From: Cyclostephanos tholiformis
Lineage: Eukaryota; Bacillariophyta; Thalassiosirophyceae; Thalassiosirales; Thalassiosiraceae
Length of the DNA: 18,316 bases
Direction of reading: 5' to 3'
NCBI GenBank assembly: GCA_036939975.1
Contig: JALLPB010000288.1
Coordinates: 1 to 18,316 of the forward strand
The number at the start of each line of letters is the position of its first letter. Position 1 is the first letter of the stretch. Of the stretch, positions 1-9,155 are shown one piece after another. The notes under the pieces are model-generated. The model did no database searches. It worked only from the letters and a program-made list of their open reading frames with translations, and was not told the DNA's origin. The translations under genes were made by a program, and so were the position numbers.

Positions 1-482
1 TTCCAAAAAACCACCCCCACCCGCACATGGGTATCAGTGTAAGGGTGCACCCAAACTCCCCTCCACAGCATATAATGAAAGTGCTCAATCACTTTTTATA
101 CATATGATATAGATGTGAGATGTATGGAAGTGGGATGCATAATGAGGTGGTTTACAGCATCAACGATGACATTACAGCATCATTTATGTCTTGGGATGGT
201 ACTCCAACTTGAATTTTTGATATTTTGCTGTGAGAGATGAGCATCTCAATCATGCTATTGCTGACGTTCTATCGTCTTCTCTTTTCAGGACCAGCATCAC
301 CGACACCAGAGGTGAGTCCAATCTGAATTTCAAGTCCGTCATGCCACGGGGGGGGGGCGTAATGTACAGCACCATGATGGCATTCCAATGACAAAATTTA
401 AATCATGTATCAAGAACTCAGATTTTTCTCAGCTTGCTGCCAAGGTGCATTGAATGCTATAGGTTCAATGTAGGAGTTTGAA
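1..482. other. Non-coding sequence upstream of the hAT-like remnant
   Basis: I see no sustained reading frame here. There are short homopolymers, including a run of G near 350-357. A pyrimidine tract ending in CAG at 286-288 and a GTGAGT at 312-317 resemble splice acceptor and donor sites around a 23-nt block, but no coding frame supports them. The stretch probably belongs to the degraded 5' part of the hAT-like element that follows. Confidence 0.4.
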
Positions 483-2270
483 GTGTTGACCTATCCTGAC
501 TATGCCAATGATGCTTATTTTGCTGTTTGTTATGCTCATAAAAATGAGTGCTCAGGTGGTAAGGCATCAGGAACTATCAAGTTTGCAAAGGAAACAAACA
601 ATGACCTTGGAGATGTGCTCGAAAAAAGCCAAGAGATACAAGTTTGCATCAGCAGGGCACCAAAGAGAATGCATGCCTACAAACAAGTGCAGACAAAGAA
701 GGACTGCAAGCCACTCCTCAATCCTGATACAGAAAATGAAACTAGATGGAATGGATGCATTGATGAAAAAATACGTGTGAATTTGATCATGGGTGATATT
801 TGTGACAAAGTGGATGCTCTACTTGATCCCAATGGATATGATTACAACCTACTCACAACTGATGAGAAGGAATGCAAAGACACGAGCTGTCTGTCCTACA
901 CTGATGATGATAAAATGATTCTTTTGGCAGTTTGAGGGTGCAGCATCACCCACAAAAATGTTCTCAAAGTTTCTTCAGGATAGGAGGAATGCTCCACCAT
1001 ATGTTCTGTTTGAGGCTAGAATGGCTATTCAGTCAACCTCTGCAAATTTGTTTGCAATTGTATCTGGCAAGTTAATGTCACTCATATTGTTGTCAACTAC
1101 TGTTTGTGGAGGGTTGTGGGAAGAAAATCCATTGTGCATTTTGGTTGGCATGGTTCCTGGTCAGCATCATGATTTTGAAGTAGGGATGCTGCACTGTTAC
1201 ACAAGAGAAGCTCATTTTTCTGCTTTGCCATGCAGACATTTCACATTCTAGTAGACATGCTATGATCAAAGATCTCTGCAACCATGGTGAGAAAAATGTT
1301 CTAGTGACAAAAGATGGAGCTGCAGCAATAGATCCAGATGTATTATCAAACTACAGCACTGTTGAGAATATGCATTCCTGCATTAAGAAGTATCATGATG
1401 TTTATGCAGAGGATCTTGCTCAGCATCTTTCCTTAAATGAGAGGAATCCCCCTGTTGCATTGGCAACCCCACTCTGCTCAATCCAATGTTTGGCAATGAA
1501 AAAAGAATTGTTGGGTCTGGATTGATGTCTGAAGAACAGTACTTCAAGGAACATCAGAATCTCCTTTGTAAAATGCAAGACATCCTGGACAAAACAATAC
1601 TATCCTCTGCTATCATGAATTGTCCTTCAATAACAGCTTGATCAGTGATGATGAGGATGGTGACATCCCCCCGCATGATAATACAAATTAAAGTAAGGCA
1701 AAGGAAGAACTAGAGGCGTTTGAGTGTTTTAAGCAGCGGAAAAAGTATCTACCAAAGCTGAAGGAGTCAACTGCTAAATGCCTGACTGGAAAGTTAGGTC
1801 AGATCATGGTTCATCCTGTGAAGGCAAGAGGGAAAGATCTTCCATCAGGTCATAATCTTTTTGACTACATCGATATCCAATGCCTCATCAACCTTGTTCA
1901 ATTTGTTAGTGATCACAGCAAGTTGTTTCAAACCCTTTGGGTTATCTCTCAAAGGGAGTCATCTAGACCTGTTGTCAAAGCAGGTTGTGAGCACTTTCTT
2001 GGTCTATCTGGGTATATTTCATCACCTCGACAAACAAGATTAGGAGTAAGGACATATGAATCCCTTGCTATGCTTGCTTCTATTGTCCACAATGTTTACA
2101 TTTCTTGATGGCTGGGTAGCAGCTGAATTCCTAAGGAGATGCAAGACAGGATCATAGAAGAAAGAAAATACTCTTGAGGCAGTGAAATGCAGGAACCTGG
2201 AGTGGATTATTGATGCTGAGCAGTGTTGGGAGTACATCCTAAAGAAGTAACAATAGATGACTTGGTCAAT
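483..2270 (+). pseudogene. hAT-like transposase remnant, multiply frameshifted
   Basis: The remnant reads in successive frames at 483-915, 916-1210, 1211-1480, 1481-1800 and 1806-2105, then shifts again to about 2250. The motif ETRWNGCIDEKIRVNLIMGD (about 746-805) matches the ETRWNS-type motif of hAT-related transposases and their domesticated relatives. Near the C terminus, a block around QRESSRPVVKAGCEHFLGLSG (1948-2010), followed by SSPRQTRLGVR and ASIVHNVY, resembles the hAT C-terminal dimerisation region. Between them lie an ADISHSSRHA block (about 1216-1260) and an acidic DDEDGDIPP block (about 1645-1670). At least four frameshifts are needed. One TAG (2154-2156) falls in GS*KKEN where a Trp would be expected. 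An autonomous hAT protein is usually 600-800 residues; about 590 are recoverable, with the N-terminal zinc finger not seen. It cannot make a transposase now. The family call is by recognition, not search. Confidence 0.7.
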
Positions 2271-2400
2271 GAAGACAAAACATGCCGCATCTAATCCATT
2301 GTTTCATATTAATACTTTTATGTTAAATCACCCTAACTTAGCTAACATACCTTTTTTGTGCCACTAACTTACCTAACTTAACTTAAATTTTGCAACCCAA
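2271..2400. other. AT-rich spacer after the hAT-like remnant
   Basis: There is no coding signal. The stretch contains several CTTAACTTA/ACCTAACTTA-like short repeats and leads into the 38-bp minisatellite. Confidence 0.4.
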
Positions 2401-2540
2401 ACTCAAGCTCCTCTGACTTAATTTTTTTTGAAAATCCTTTGACTTTTTTTTTTCAAAATCCTCAACTCAAGCTCCTCTGTCTTTTTTCTGCAAAAATCTT
2501 CAACTCAAGCTCCCCTGACTTTTTTCCCCAATATCCTAAA
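2401..2540. repeat. 38-bp minisatellite, about 3.7 copies
   Basis: Units starting with ACTCAAGCTCC begin at 2401, 2465 and 2503, and each contains CTCTGACTT-like text, a T-run and AAAATCCT-like text. The second unit (about 2439-2464) is shortened to 26 bp. The remaining units are 38 bp, so the spacing is 38 + 26 + 38 + 38. Variation is mostly in the length of the T-run, as expected from replication slippage. Confidence 0.7.
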
Positions 2541-3138
2541 CTTAAACTCAGGAGTCTCTCTGGTCTGCCACCCTGCCACCAATTTGCCTTGCATCACTCT
2601 CCTCCATATTGTTGATTCACTCCACCCCTTGTGACAACACGTGCAGAGTCCAAGTTGTCATTATCATAGGTCAGGGGAGGTGGAGGACAAAGGAGGAGCA
2701 TCATTGTCTGCATTTTGTCATCAAGACTGCCATCCCATTGGTCCACCCATTCCATCAGTCCACCTAGACACCCAGAGTGGCAAACAGCATCCTTCTTTAC
2801 GTGTGCTTTGTTGGTGATGGTCCAGACAACATGATCCCCATGGCTCTATCTCCTCCTCTTTGACTTCCCCCCCCTCACGATATGATGCCCTCCTCCTCCT
2901 CCTCCTCCTCCTCTCTCTCTCCTAGAGCACTGTCATCAGTGTGCATTGACGGCATTGTACTGCTCCCAAAAAATTGTCCTTGCCTCCAATCCTGGTCCCT
3001 CCTACTCTATAGCCAGGCTGCTTGCTTTGGTATCACCTCAAGTTGCCTGCCACCCCCACTCGTGTTGCTTCACCCCCTGCCACCCCTCTCATTGTGCTGT
3101 CCATTGCTCCGCTTGTCTCACAATGCCCATCATTCTCT
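2541..3138. other. Pyrimidine-rich non-coding stretch
   Basis: The plus strand is C/T-rich and three overlapping frames stay open only because of that composition (for example 2882-3157). The predicted peptides are Ser/Pro/Leu/Cys strings without domain character. I see no gene here. Confidence 0.4.
2891..2921. repeat. (TCC)n followed by (CT)n microsatellite
   Basis: Seven TCC units run from 2891 to about 2912, followed by a CT dinucleotide run to 2921. This is a simple sequence repeat with no associated feature. Confidence 0.85.
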
Positions 3139-3536
3139 CCTCCTCTTGCTATTATAATTGCCCACTTGCCCCCACCTCTATTTGATTGTTGCATTCATCA
3201 AAATATTTCATCCTGGTAGATTTCCAGACCTGTTTTTTTGGAACCCAGCAAATTATACGTGGTGGTCCGTGTCATGACCATAACGTCCATGATGGATGCA
3301 TCAATCATCATATCATTCCCACCCACCAACCTTTTTATAATCATGTTAAGGACCTTGGGTATTAATAAAACACAATGACTTGAGTGTGTTGGGCCAATAT
3401 TATGCCTGCTGTGCAAGGGTTTCACAATTTCTTTGAGTTTGGTGTGACACATGCAGTACCCAGCCATATGCATGCATAGACCAAGAAGGGCAGTCATGCA
3501 CACAACTGAATGTCCTGCACGCTGTTGCAGTCCCAA
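3139..3536 (-). pseudogene. Minus-strand coding remnant of unknown family
   Basis: The minus strand is open from 3536 to 3198 (112 codons). It reads like protein in its second half, with KLKEIVKPLHSRHNIGP near 3435 and TTTYNLLGSKKTGLEIYQDE near 3210-3270. A stop at IF** is bypassed if one T of a TTTT run is dropped, and the frame then continues with DECNNQIEVGASGQL to about 3140. That is the pattern of a frame broken by one inserted base. I do not recognise the family. It may be part of a transposon protein given its surroundings. The start of the open stretch is not a convincing gene start. Confidence 0.35.
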
Positions 3537-3996
3537 GGCATAGACCCAGTGGTGATCAACTAGTCTGAAGGGCTTGATATTACTATAGCCAGAGTTCTAG
3601 TATATTAATCCTATCTGCCTATTTTAAGGTACTATTTAGTACTCTCCTTACATACCCCTGACCAGGCTATGTATAAAGCTTTTATCTATGTATAATGCTG
3701 ACTCAACAGCAGCCCTGGAAACTCTCAGAAGATTATAATTTGATAATCTTAATTTTACTCTAGCTCACAATTTACCAATCCTTCATTCTCTCATCAACTT
3801 TCACCTTTTGTGCACCCTCTCAGTAGTGGTAGCAAACACATACTACTGTAAATATGGTGCAAGTGACTAATGATGCACCCATTTCCAACCAGGGGCATAG
3901 TATATCAATCAAATTGGAAAGACCTGATCTAACCAACCATGCACTCTCCTGGGTTGGTCTAGTGTTGATCTAAAGATATGACAATCAATTTGTAAA
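3537..3996. other. AT-rich spacer, no gene seen
   Basis: All frames close within about 60 codons and there is no RNA gene or recognisable repeat. The last nine bases (3988-3996, ATTTGTAAA) flank the inverted-repeat element and partly match the sequence on its other side. Confidence 0.4.
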
Positions 3997-4028
3997 GGGA
4001 AAATAGTCAAAACCTAATCACTTTGCAA
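3997..4028. repeat. Left terminal inverted repeat
   Basis: These 32 bp match the reverse complement of 5542-5573 at 30 positions; the two differences are at positions 21 and 23 of the arm. Confidence 0.75.
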
Positions 4029-5541
4029 CAAAGCATTATGTCACACCATGTTTTGTCACTTTCAAATAACTTCACGATAGCATAAACGACTTTCAATTTA
4101 CTTCACTTGAAAAAATTTCATCAGAATCTACTCACCAACTGTTTTGAACTTTTAGAATATATCACATGAAATTTGACACTTCTATCATATACCTGTTTGA
4201 TGGTTTTTATCTTTTTAATAACTTCACCTATGTTTCTATTTTTTAATGCACTCACCATCAGTTGAGAAGCCTGTTTTTGGCATTGATTTCCTCTGTTCGC
4301 TTGTCCTTGTTGGGCTTTTGAAATGCCTCACTTTGCTCTTATGCACTTCTAACTACCCCTTCACTCATCATTTTATCACATAACTGCCTTCCCCTTTTAC
4401 CCCAATGAAATTATTATTATGAAACTGATGCCAAAAAAAGGGGAATGGAGATACATGCCCCCCCCCCCCACTGCACCGGCCTATCCACCATCATTTTGTA
4501 ATGATGGGCCCTACATGCATTGACAATGACAATCAGTTGCCCTTGCTGGCAAATGCTGCATCATTTCAATGATGAATCATGACAATGATAACAATGCGGC
4601 AGGCCCCACAAGGGGCAATGACATCATTGGGGAAAGAGGCATCATAATTTTTCAACATCACTGTGGCCTATTACTGCAACAGTGATGGGCAAAAGTGGGC
4701 AGAGGATGATGCCTTCCCTCATGACTGCAACAATGATGAAGGCAACAATGATGACAATGACAACAACAAAGGTGACAAATCCACGGCAATGTCCAAATCA
4801 TCTGCACAATGAAGACAACAAGGATTACACCATGGCATCCACCATAAACATCAGGGTAAGAATAAGGATTGCATTGCAACCTGTGGTGGAGTGGTGGTGG
4901 GGAGGCAGAGAAGGAGGAGGTATGATGAAGAGCATGAGTGATTGGATAGACATGCTGAACAATGGCGGTGGAGTTGGGGGGTTGAATAATGGCAATAACA
5001 CGTGCAGCAGGGTCGGCATTGGCATTGGCATCAAGGGGAGGGTGTTGACGTCCATGGGGGCATAAAGGCACATAGGCAGCAGTGGCATAGGAGGCTTTTA
5101 CACACTGGTCATGAGGACAATGACAATGACAACATTGCAGGATTGTTGACCAGTCCCATGCAGTGATGTTGGGGAGGCATCCATACAATATATCTAGGTG
5201 TGATAATATTTTGATTTAACCATCTAGATTTTACTAGGTCACCAACTAACAAAGTTTTTGCATATGGCATACATGTAGGTGTGATGTTTTGAAAGTCATG
5301 CATACTCATGAGATTTTTAAAGGTGGTTTTATGTTTGAAAGTTACCAAACAAAGGTGAAATATTTTAAATGTCAGCAAAACTGAGGTGAATTAAATGCAT
5401 GCTCTTAGCAATCAGTGAGGTATAAAAGCTCAAAATCTGATGAAAATTTGAAAGTCAGAAGTGGTGAGTATGTTTTGAAAGTGAAAAAAGTGTGACATAA
5501 TAATGCTCAAAACTCATGGTGTGACCATATTGATGACCTCA

Positions 5542-5573
5542 TTGCAAAGTTAGTAGGTTTTGACTATTTTCCC
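5542..5573. repeat. Right terminal inverted repeat
   Basis: This is the reverse complement of 3997-4028, and it ends TTGACTATTTTCCC at 5573. Confidence 0.75.
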
Positions 5574-5765
5574 ATTTGCTGAAGTGTTGTTTTAGCTGTA
5601 CTTTGCATAATTTGGGGCCATGCTAAAATCCAGCTTATGGCTGGACCTTGCAATGGCTGGGAGACTTTTTAGATTTCACTAAAAAAACCATTTTCATCCT
5701 GCTAGTGCCTTGCAGTGGGACATAATATTTACTTTGCATAGGAATTAATAGTGTAAAACACAAAA

Positions 5766-6309
5766 TGGGGCCTCCCCTTGAGGCATCCATACCTAACTCA
5801 TTTACCTCTTGTCCATCACCATCCACCATTTCACCAAAGAAGAACCATAATCCCTTGCTGCTGTGAATGTGACAAGGCTGGTGGAAAAGCAGCCATTGGA
5901 CAATTGCTGTTAAATGTGACAATACAAACCAGGCAGCTGGTGGCAACAAAAGGAGCATGGCATTGAATGCAAAGATCAGTGTTGGTCTACTTGCACAAAA
6001 TGACGAAAGCGCTTAGCAGCTAACATGAAAATGATTGCCCTCTTGAAGCAGATAGAAGCTGCACAGAAGGCAATGGAGTTTAAGGAGCAAATGATGGTGA
6101 CAATGGAGATGGATATCAATTCAAAGAAAAGCATGAGATGTATGGGGAGATAAAGGTATCGATGAAGAAGGTGGATGATCTTGTTAATGAGCAGCTAGGA
6201 CAGTTGACACAGGTGCAATGTAAGACTAACAAGATTGTCACTCAGGATCTTGAACATGCTGCAAGGTTAAGGGTATTTGGAACAGAAATGAGGCTAATGG
6301 CCATGTGAT
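5766..6309 (+). pseudogene. Broken coiled-coil protein fragment with Cys cluster
   Basis: Several frames join into one plausible C-terminal protein segment. One starts MGPPLEASIPNS at about 5766 and continues as PKKNHNPL near 5850. After a shift, HGIECKDQCWSTCTK (about 5955-6000) holds three Cys in a zinc-knuckle-like spacing, followed by a TGA and then RKRLAANMKMIALLKQIEAA (about 6004-6065). A further shift near 6115 gives a Lys/Glu-rich heptad-like stretch (KEKHEMYGEIKVSMKKVDDL, about 6124-6183) that ends RLMAM with a double stop at about 6307-6312. At least one in-frame TGA and two or three frameshifts break it. The second half should form a coiled coil. I do not know the family; the Cys cluster plus coiled coil would fit a transposon-encoded protein. 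Confidence 0.45.
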
Positions 6310-6856
6310 GAGTGATCTAAACAAGTGTGGATGAGAAATATTTTGATTGTAGGATAGTAGTAGCATAGACAATGATGGCTAGTGATAAGACAAATAAATG
6401 TTAGTAGGATTATTATTATTGTTCCTGTCTAAACTAAGCACCATTCAAACTTTCCTTTGCAAACAATGTCCTTTCCTTTTGCATTTACATGGCTCAATGC
6501 CATCCAAGCAGTCCGACATTCTCACAGTTTATCAAACCCAGTTCTTTGCTAAGTTATGCAAGCAATTCAAATACTGACTGTTTTTAAAAATATTATTAAG
6601 CAGCAACTGAGAACCAAAAGATTGATCTGCAATGACAGCTCTTGCAATCTTTCTCTCAGCAAGTTTGGGAGATGCATTTGTGAATTATGCTTGGCTGAAT
6701 CATCTTATTTGATTTGATGCATTGATGAGCAACCCAATGAATGAAGCAAATCGTGTTCCAATGTGCAAACCAACCACTGATCAAATGAATGATCAAACAG
6801 CAACATGATTGAAACTGGTTGCAATGCTTCCTATCAATCAATCATCAAAATAAGTA
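6310..6856. other. Spacer, no gene seen
   Basis: No frame of convincing length or composition occurs. The stretch contains short TCAATCAATCATC-like repeats near 6830-6850 and a TTATTATTATT tract near 6410. Confidence 0.35.
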
Positions 6857-7804
6857 ATGTATTGTGACAAGGGTAAGGATGATGAGATCCTGAGTGAGGT
6901 TCACAATTCATCAAATACTCAACCCGATTGGCTAGGGCCAAACCCAATTGGCATGGGCCAAAACCAAAGATGTTTTGTACTCTTCACTACTTTCCATTCT
7001 ATTCTGAGTTCAGGATTGACTCATTGGGTTCATTCTCATGTGGTAAAAGTTCCAGTATCATCAACAAAGAAAGTTTCACTCCATGACTTTGGAATTGCAC
7101 CATCTGCATGTGAGCCTGCAGCTTCAACAAACAGTTCAGCAAAAGCAGCAATAGGAATGCAAGCGTCTGCTGTCAAAACCAAATCAAACGATGCCTTACC
7201 CTTTGGCGGAAAATCAATCAAAACCTTCAATTATGCCTTACTCTTCAGTGGCAAGCCCTCTTTCACATATTGTTTGGTTGTAGCATCCATCAGAAATGAA
7301 GATTTTAATGGTGAAACAAATGACAGCCCTGCAAAGCAGTGTTCTATCCCAAACAATGATCCTGCAATAGAAATTTCTTTGCAGCTTTGCATCCCAATAA
7401 TTACAATTGTCTCTGCTACTTTGACTGCCCACATTTTGGCAATTACAACAGCATTAACTGGACAGAATCTTTTGCTGCACTTTGCCCAAGACGACCCAGC
7501 AATTATGATGGTGACTCATGCCAAACCTAAGCTTCAGCTTATTGTTGGATCTATTCAAAGAGCATTGAGTGCCCGCAGTATGATATCAATTCAAGAGAAG
7601 CTTATTGTCATGTTAGATTCTGAGTGTAGATCCGGGTTAATTGTTGAATTCAATTCAGCCCCATATTCTGAGGGAGTGCAAACAGCTCAAAAACATTCCA
7701 ATCAGTTGATTGATTTAGTTCCTGAGAACCTGAGAACAGTTCCAAAGATCCAGGGCAAGCCCAACCAACATGAATCAAGTCACACTTCTTTATTGGCAGT
7801 GTAA
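6857..7804 (+). CDS. Hypothetical 315-residue open frame, coding status uncertain
   Basis: This is the longest ATG-started open frame in the left half, ending with TAA at 7802-7804. The product is Ser/Ala/Ile-rich and has no domain, signal peptide or catalytic motif I recognise. Residues ~178-200 are hydrophobic (CIPIITIVSATLTAHILAI) and could span a membrane. It has no obvious partner gene. The same DNA read on the minus strand in one fixed frame also looks protein-like but is interrupted, mostly by TGA. At most one of the two is likely to be a true ancestral gene, and I cannot settle which from inspection. An intact gene here would stand out, since everything else in this half is broken. 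Confidence 0.3.
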   Translation: MYCDKGKDDEILSEVHNSSNTQPDWLGPNPIGMGQNQRCFVLFTTFHSILSSGLTHWVHSHVVKVPVSSTKKVSLHDFGIAPSACEPAASTNSSAKAAIGMQASAVKTKSNDALPFGGKSIKTFNYALLFSGKPSFTYCLVVASIRNEDFNGETNDSPAKQCSIPNNDPAIEISLQLCIPIITIVSATLTAHILAITTALTGQNLLLHFAQDDPAIMMVTHAKPKLQLIVGSIQRALSARSMISIQEKLIVMLDSECRSGLIVEFNSAPYSEGVQTAQKHSNQLIDLVPENLRTVPKIQGKPNQHESSHTSLLAV

Positions 7805-8139
7805 CCCAAGTCTCATGAATCAAATGAAACACACAGCTCAAGTTTATTATTGAGTCAGTTGGAGAGAGCAGAATTTACTCCAACTGCTACTTTCCAAGCA
7901 TTCAAGTGAATTGTTGCTTTGGTTTTTATTACCATCCTCTTGCATTCTGAGGAATCATAATTTGCCCTAGCAACTCTCCAAACATTTGTGGACAAAGATC
8001 AAGCTGCACTCAAAGCATTCCCATGAAATGATTGTTGAATATTCCAAAATATCCTTCCACTTCTGCAAAGATAGCAGAATATTTTGTGAGGGAGTAAAAG
8101 GTACCATCAGCATCTCCAGCAACAGTGGCAGTGTCTGTC

Positions 8140-8515
8140 CCTTTGGTCACAATTTTGCCTTTGGCAAGGCCTCAGGCCACAACTTTGCCTCTGACAACTT
8201 GGCCTTTGGCTGCAACTTGGCCTTTGGCCGCAACTTGGCTTTTGGTTGCATCTTGGCCTTTGGCCTCATCATGGCCTTTGGCCACAACTTGGCTTTTGGC
8301 CACAAGCTCATTGAGCTCATCTCAGCCATTGGTCATAACAAGCTCATCAAGCTCACCATGGCCTTTGGCTGCAAGCTCATTAAGCTCATCTCAGCCTTTG
8401 GTCACAACAAGCTCATCAAGCTCACCATAGCCTTTGGCCATGAGCTCATTGAGCTCATCTTGGCCTTCGGCCACAACAAGCTCATTGAGCTCATAATGCC
8501 TTTTGGCCACAACTG
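8140..8515. repeat. 18-bp tandem repeat passing into a 69-bp higher-order repeat
   Basis: Units of CCTTTGGCCACAACTTGG type start at 8140 and then run without gaps at 8203, 8221, 8239, 8257 and 8275. From about 8304 the period becomes 69 bp: AAGCTCATTGAGCTCATC-like text recurs at 8304, 8373 and 8442. Both periods are multiples of three, so frames stay open on both strands, which suggests expansion within a coding sequence (minus-strand DELNEL/GELDEL and AAKGQ units). Confidence 0.8.
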
Positions 8516-8564
8516 CACCGTAAATTTCTTTGGCCCTTCCAAGTTAATTGCCAATTGCATCAGC

Positions 8565-8693
8565 ATCATCAGCTTTGGTCTCGTCAGCTTGTTGGCCTCG
8601 TCCACTTGTCAAATCATTGGCCTCATTGGCCTCATCAGCCTTGGCCTTATTGGCATCATCAGCTTAGGCCTCGCCAGCTTGTTGGCCTCATCC
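8565..8693. repeat. 90-bp direct repeat, two 39-bp copies
   Basis: A 39-bp block starting ATCATCAGCTT and ending GTTGGCCTC(A/G)TCCA occurs at 8565-8603 and again at 8655-8693. The copies differ at a few sites. Near their ends the first has CTCGTCC and the second CTCATCC, which on the minus strand is CGA against TGA. Confidence 0.75.
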
Positions 8694-8700
8694 AGTTAGA

Positions 8701-9155
8701 CATTCTCACAACCTCCATTGGTCATAGGAAGTATTTGTTCATGATGATTACAGGTTAAGTTAAAGGTATGGGTTGTATGACTTGACTTGGGTCCTAGGTG
8801 ATTATTATTGAAAAATTATCTGCAACATTCTGTTATTATATGAGTGCAATCACACAATCAAACACAATAAGGAAAGTTCTCTGTGTCTGTGAATTCTTTC
8901 ATGTTGGACTTTGCCTTGTCTAAATGGACAGGGGTTAGAACATACATGCCAAAGAGAGAGGTGCTTCTAAATTCAATGAACTTATGAAAGAAAACATGAT
9001 GTACCGCTCTGTCTATAGCAGTTGACTCTTTGATATTATCAAATGTCCACCCTCAGCCCAGGTAGCAAAGAGAACCAAGAATAAGCAGTTCAACTGGAGA
9101 ACTCTTCTTATTGTTGTGCTTCTCCCCGCACTAACAACAAAACAGGGGATGAAGT
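8701..9155. other. Spacer between decayed left half and LINE 3' end
   Basis: No supported reading frame is present. An imperfect hairpin lies at 9080-9112 (AATAAG and AGTTC paired with GAACT and CTTATT). CpG dinucleotides are almost absent up to about 9000 and reappear from about 9003 onward, so the boundary of the younger element lies somewhere in 9,000-9,160. Confidence 0.35.

Larger units (their letters stand above)
3997..5573. mobile_element. Inverted-repeat DNA transposon, probably non-autonomous (Mutator-like?)
   Basis: The element begins GGGAAAATAGTCAAAACCTA at 3997 and ends with its reverse complement at 5573. Over the outer 32 bp the two arms match at 30 positions, and similarity continues weakly inward: TCACACCATG at 4041-4050 pairs with CATGGTGTGA at 5515-5524. 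Flanks are ATTTGTAAA (3988-3996) and ATTTGCTGA (5574-5582), identical at six of nine positions, compatible with an eroded 9-bp target duplication. Long inverted repeats starting with G and about 9-bp duplications are typical of Mutator-like elements. The interior (4440-5110) is low-complexity CAATGATGA/GGTGGTGG sequence with a poly-C tract near 4460-4470. Open frames there give His/Cys/Pro or Met/Thr-rich strings, and I see no transposase. The element class is inference; the inverted repeat is directly visible. Confidence 0.6.
6860..8700 (-). pseudogene. Minus-strand degraded gene, interrupted mainly by TGA
   Basis: From about 8,700 down to 7,930 one minus-strand frame reads as a repeat protein: an Ala/Asp/Lys/Asn-rich part (ADDANKAKADEANEAND, near 8610-8665), then alternating DELNEL/GELDELV units (8300-8500), then AAKGQ-type units (8160-8290). 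A non-repetitive stretch follows, with FYSLTKYSAIFAEVEGYFGI (about 8040-8100) and CPQMFGELLGQIMI (about 7945-7985). After a double TAA at about 7935 the next frame continues to about 6860, with segments such as KMWAVKVAETIVIIGM (7390-7437) and GAIPKSWSETFFVDDTGTF (about 7045-7100). I counted roughly 19 TGA, 3 TAA and no TAG over about 600 codons. This fits CGA-to-TGA decay. The family is unknown and the gene limits are uncertain. Confidence 0.4.

Noticed and set aside
2882..3219. Three overlapping plus-strand frames of 65-91 residues
   Set aside because: They reflect pyrimidine-rich composition and the (TCC)n tract.
4658..5188. 176-residue minus-strand frame rich in His, Cys and Pro, with an overlapping 127-residue plus-strand frame
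   Set aside because: Both come from low-complexity CAATGATGA and GGTGG sequence inside the inverted-repeat element and resemble no protein.
8140..8693. CRISPR-like array
   Set aside because: Units are contiguous, degenerate and without unique spacers, and the sequence is eukaryotic.
7986..8699. 237-residue plus-strand frame with AFGHN/LIELI repeats
   Set aside because: It is open because the repeat periods are multiples of three. The minus-strand reading is more protein-like and joins non-repetitive coding-like sequence.
6860..8700. UGA recoding (alternative genetic code or selenocysteine) as explanation for the in-frame TGA codons
   Set aside because: TAA stops and a frame change also occur, TGG is used for Trp, and the two repeat copies show CGA against TGA, so mutational decay is simpler.
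8700..9150. Upstream half of the plus-strand LINE fragment, split by insertion of the complete LINE
   Set aside because: No endonuclease-like coding text is readable on the plus strand left of the LINE 3' end, so a nested insertion into that copy is not supported.
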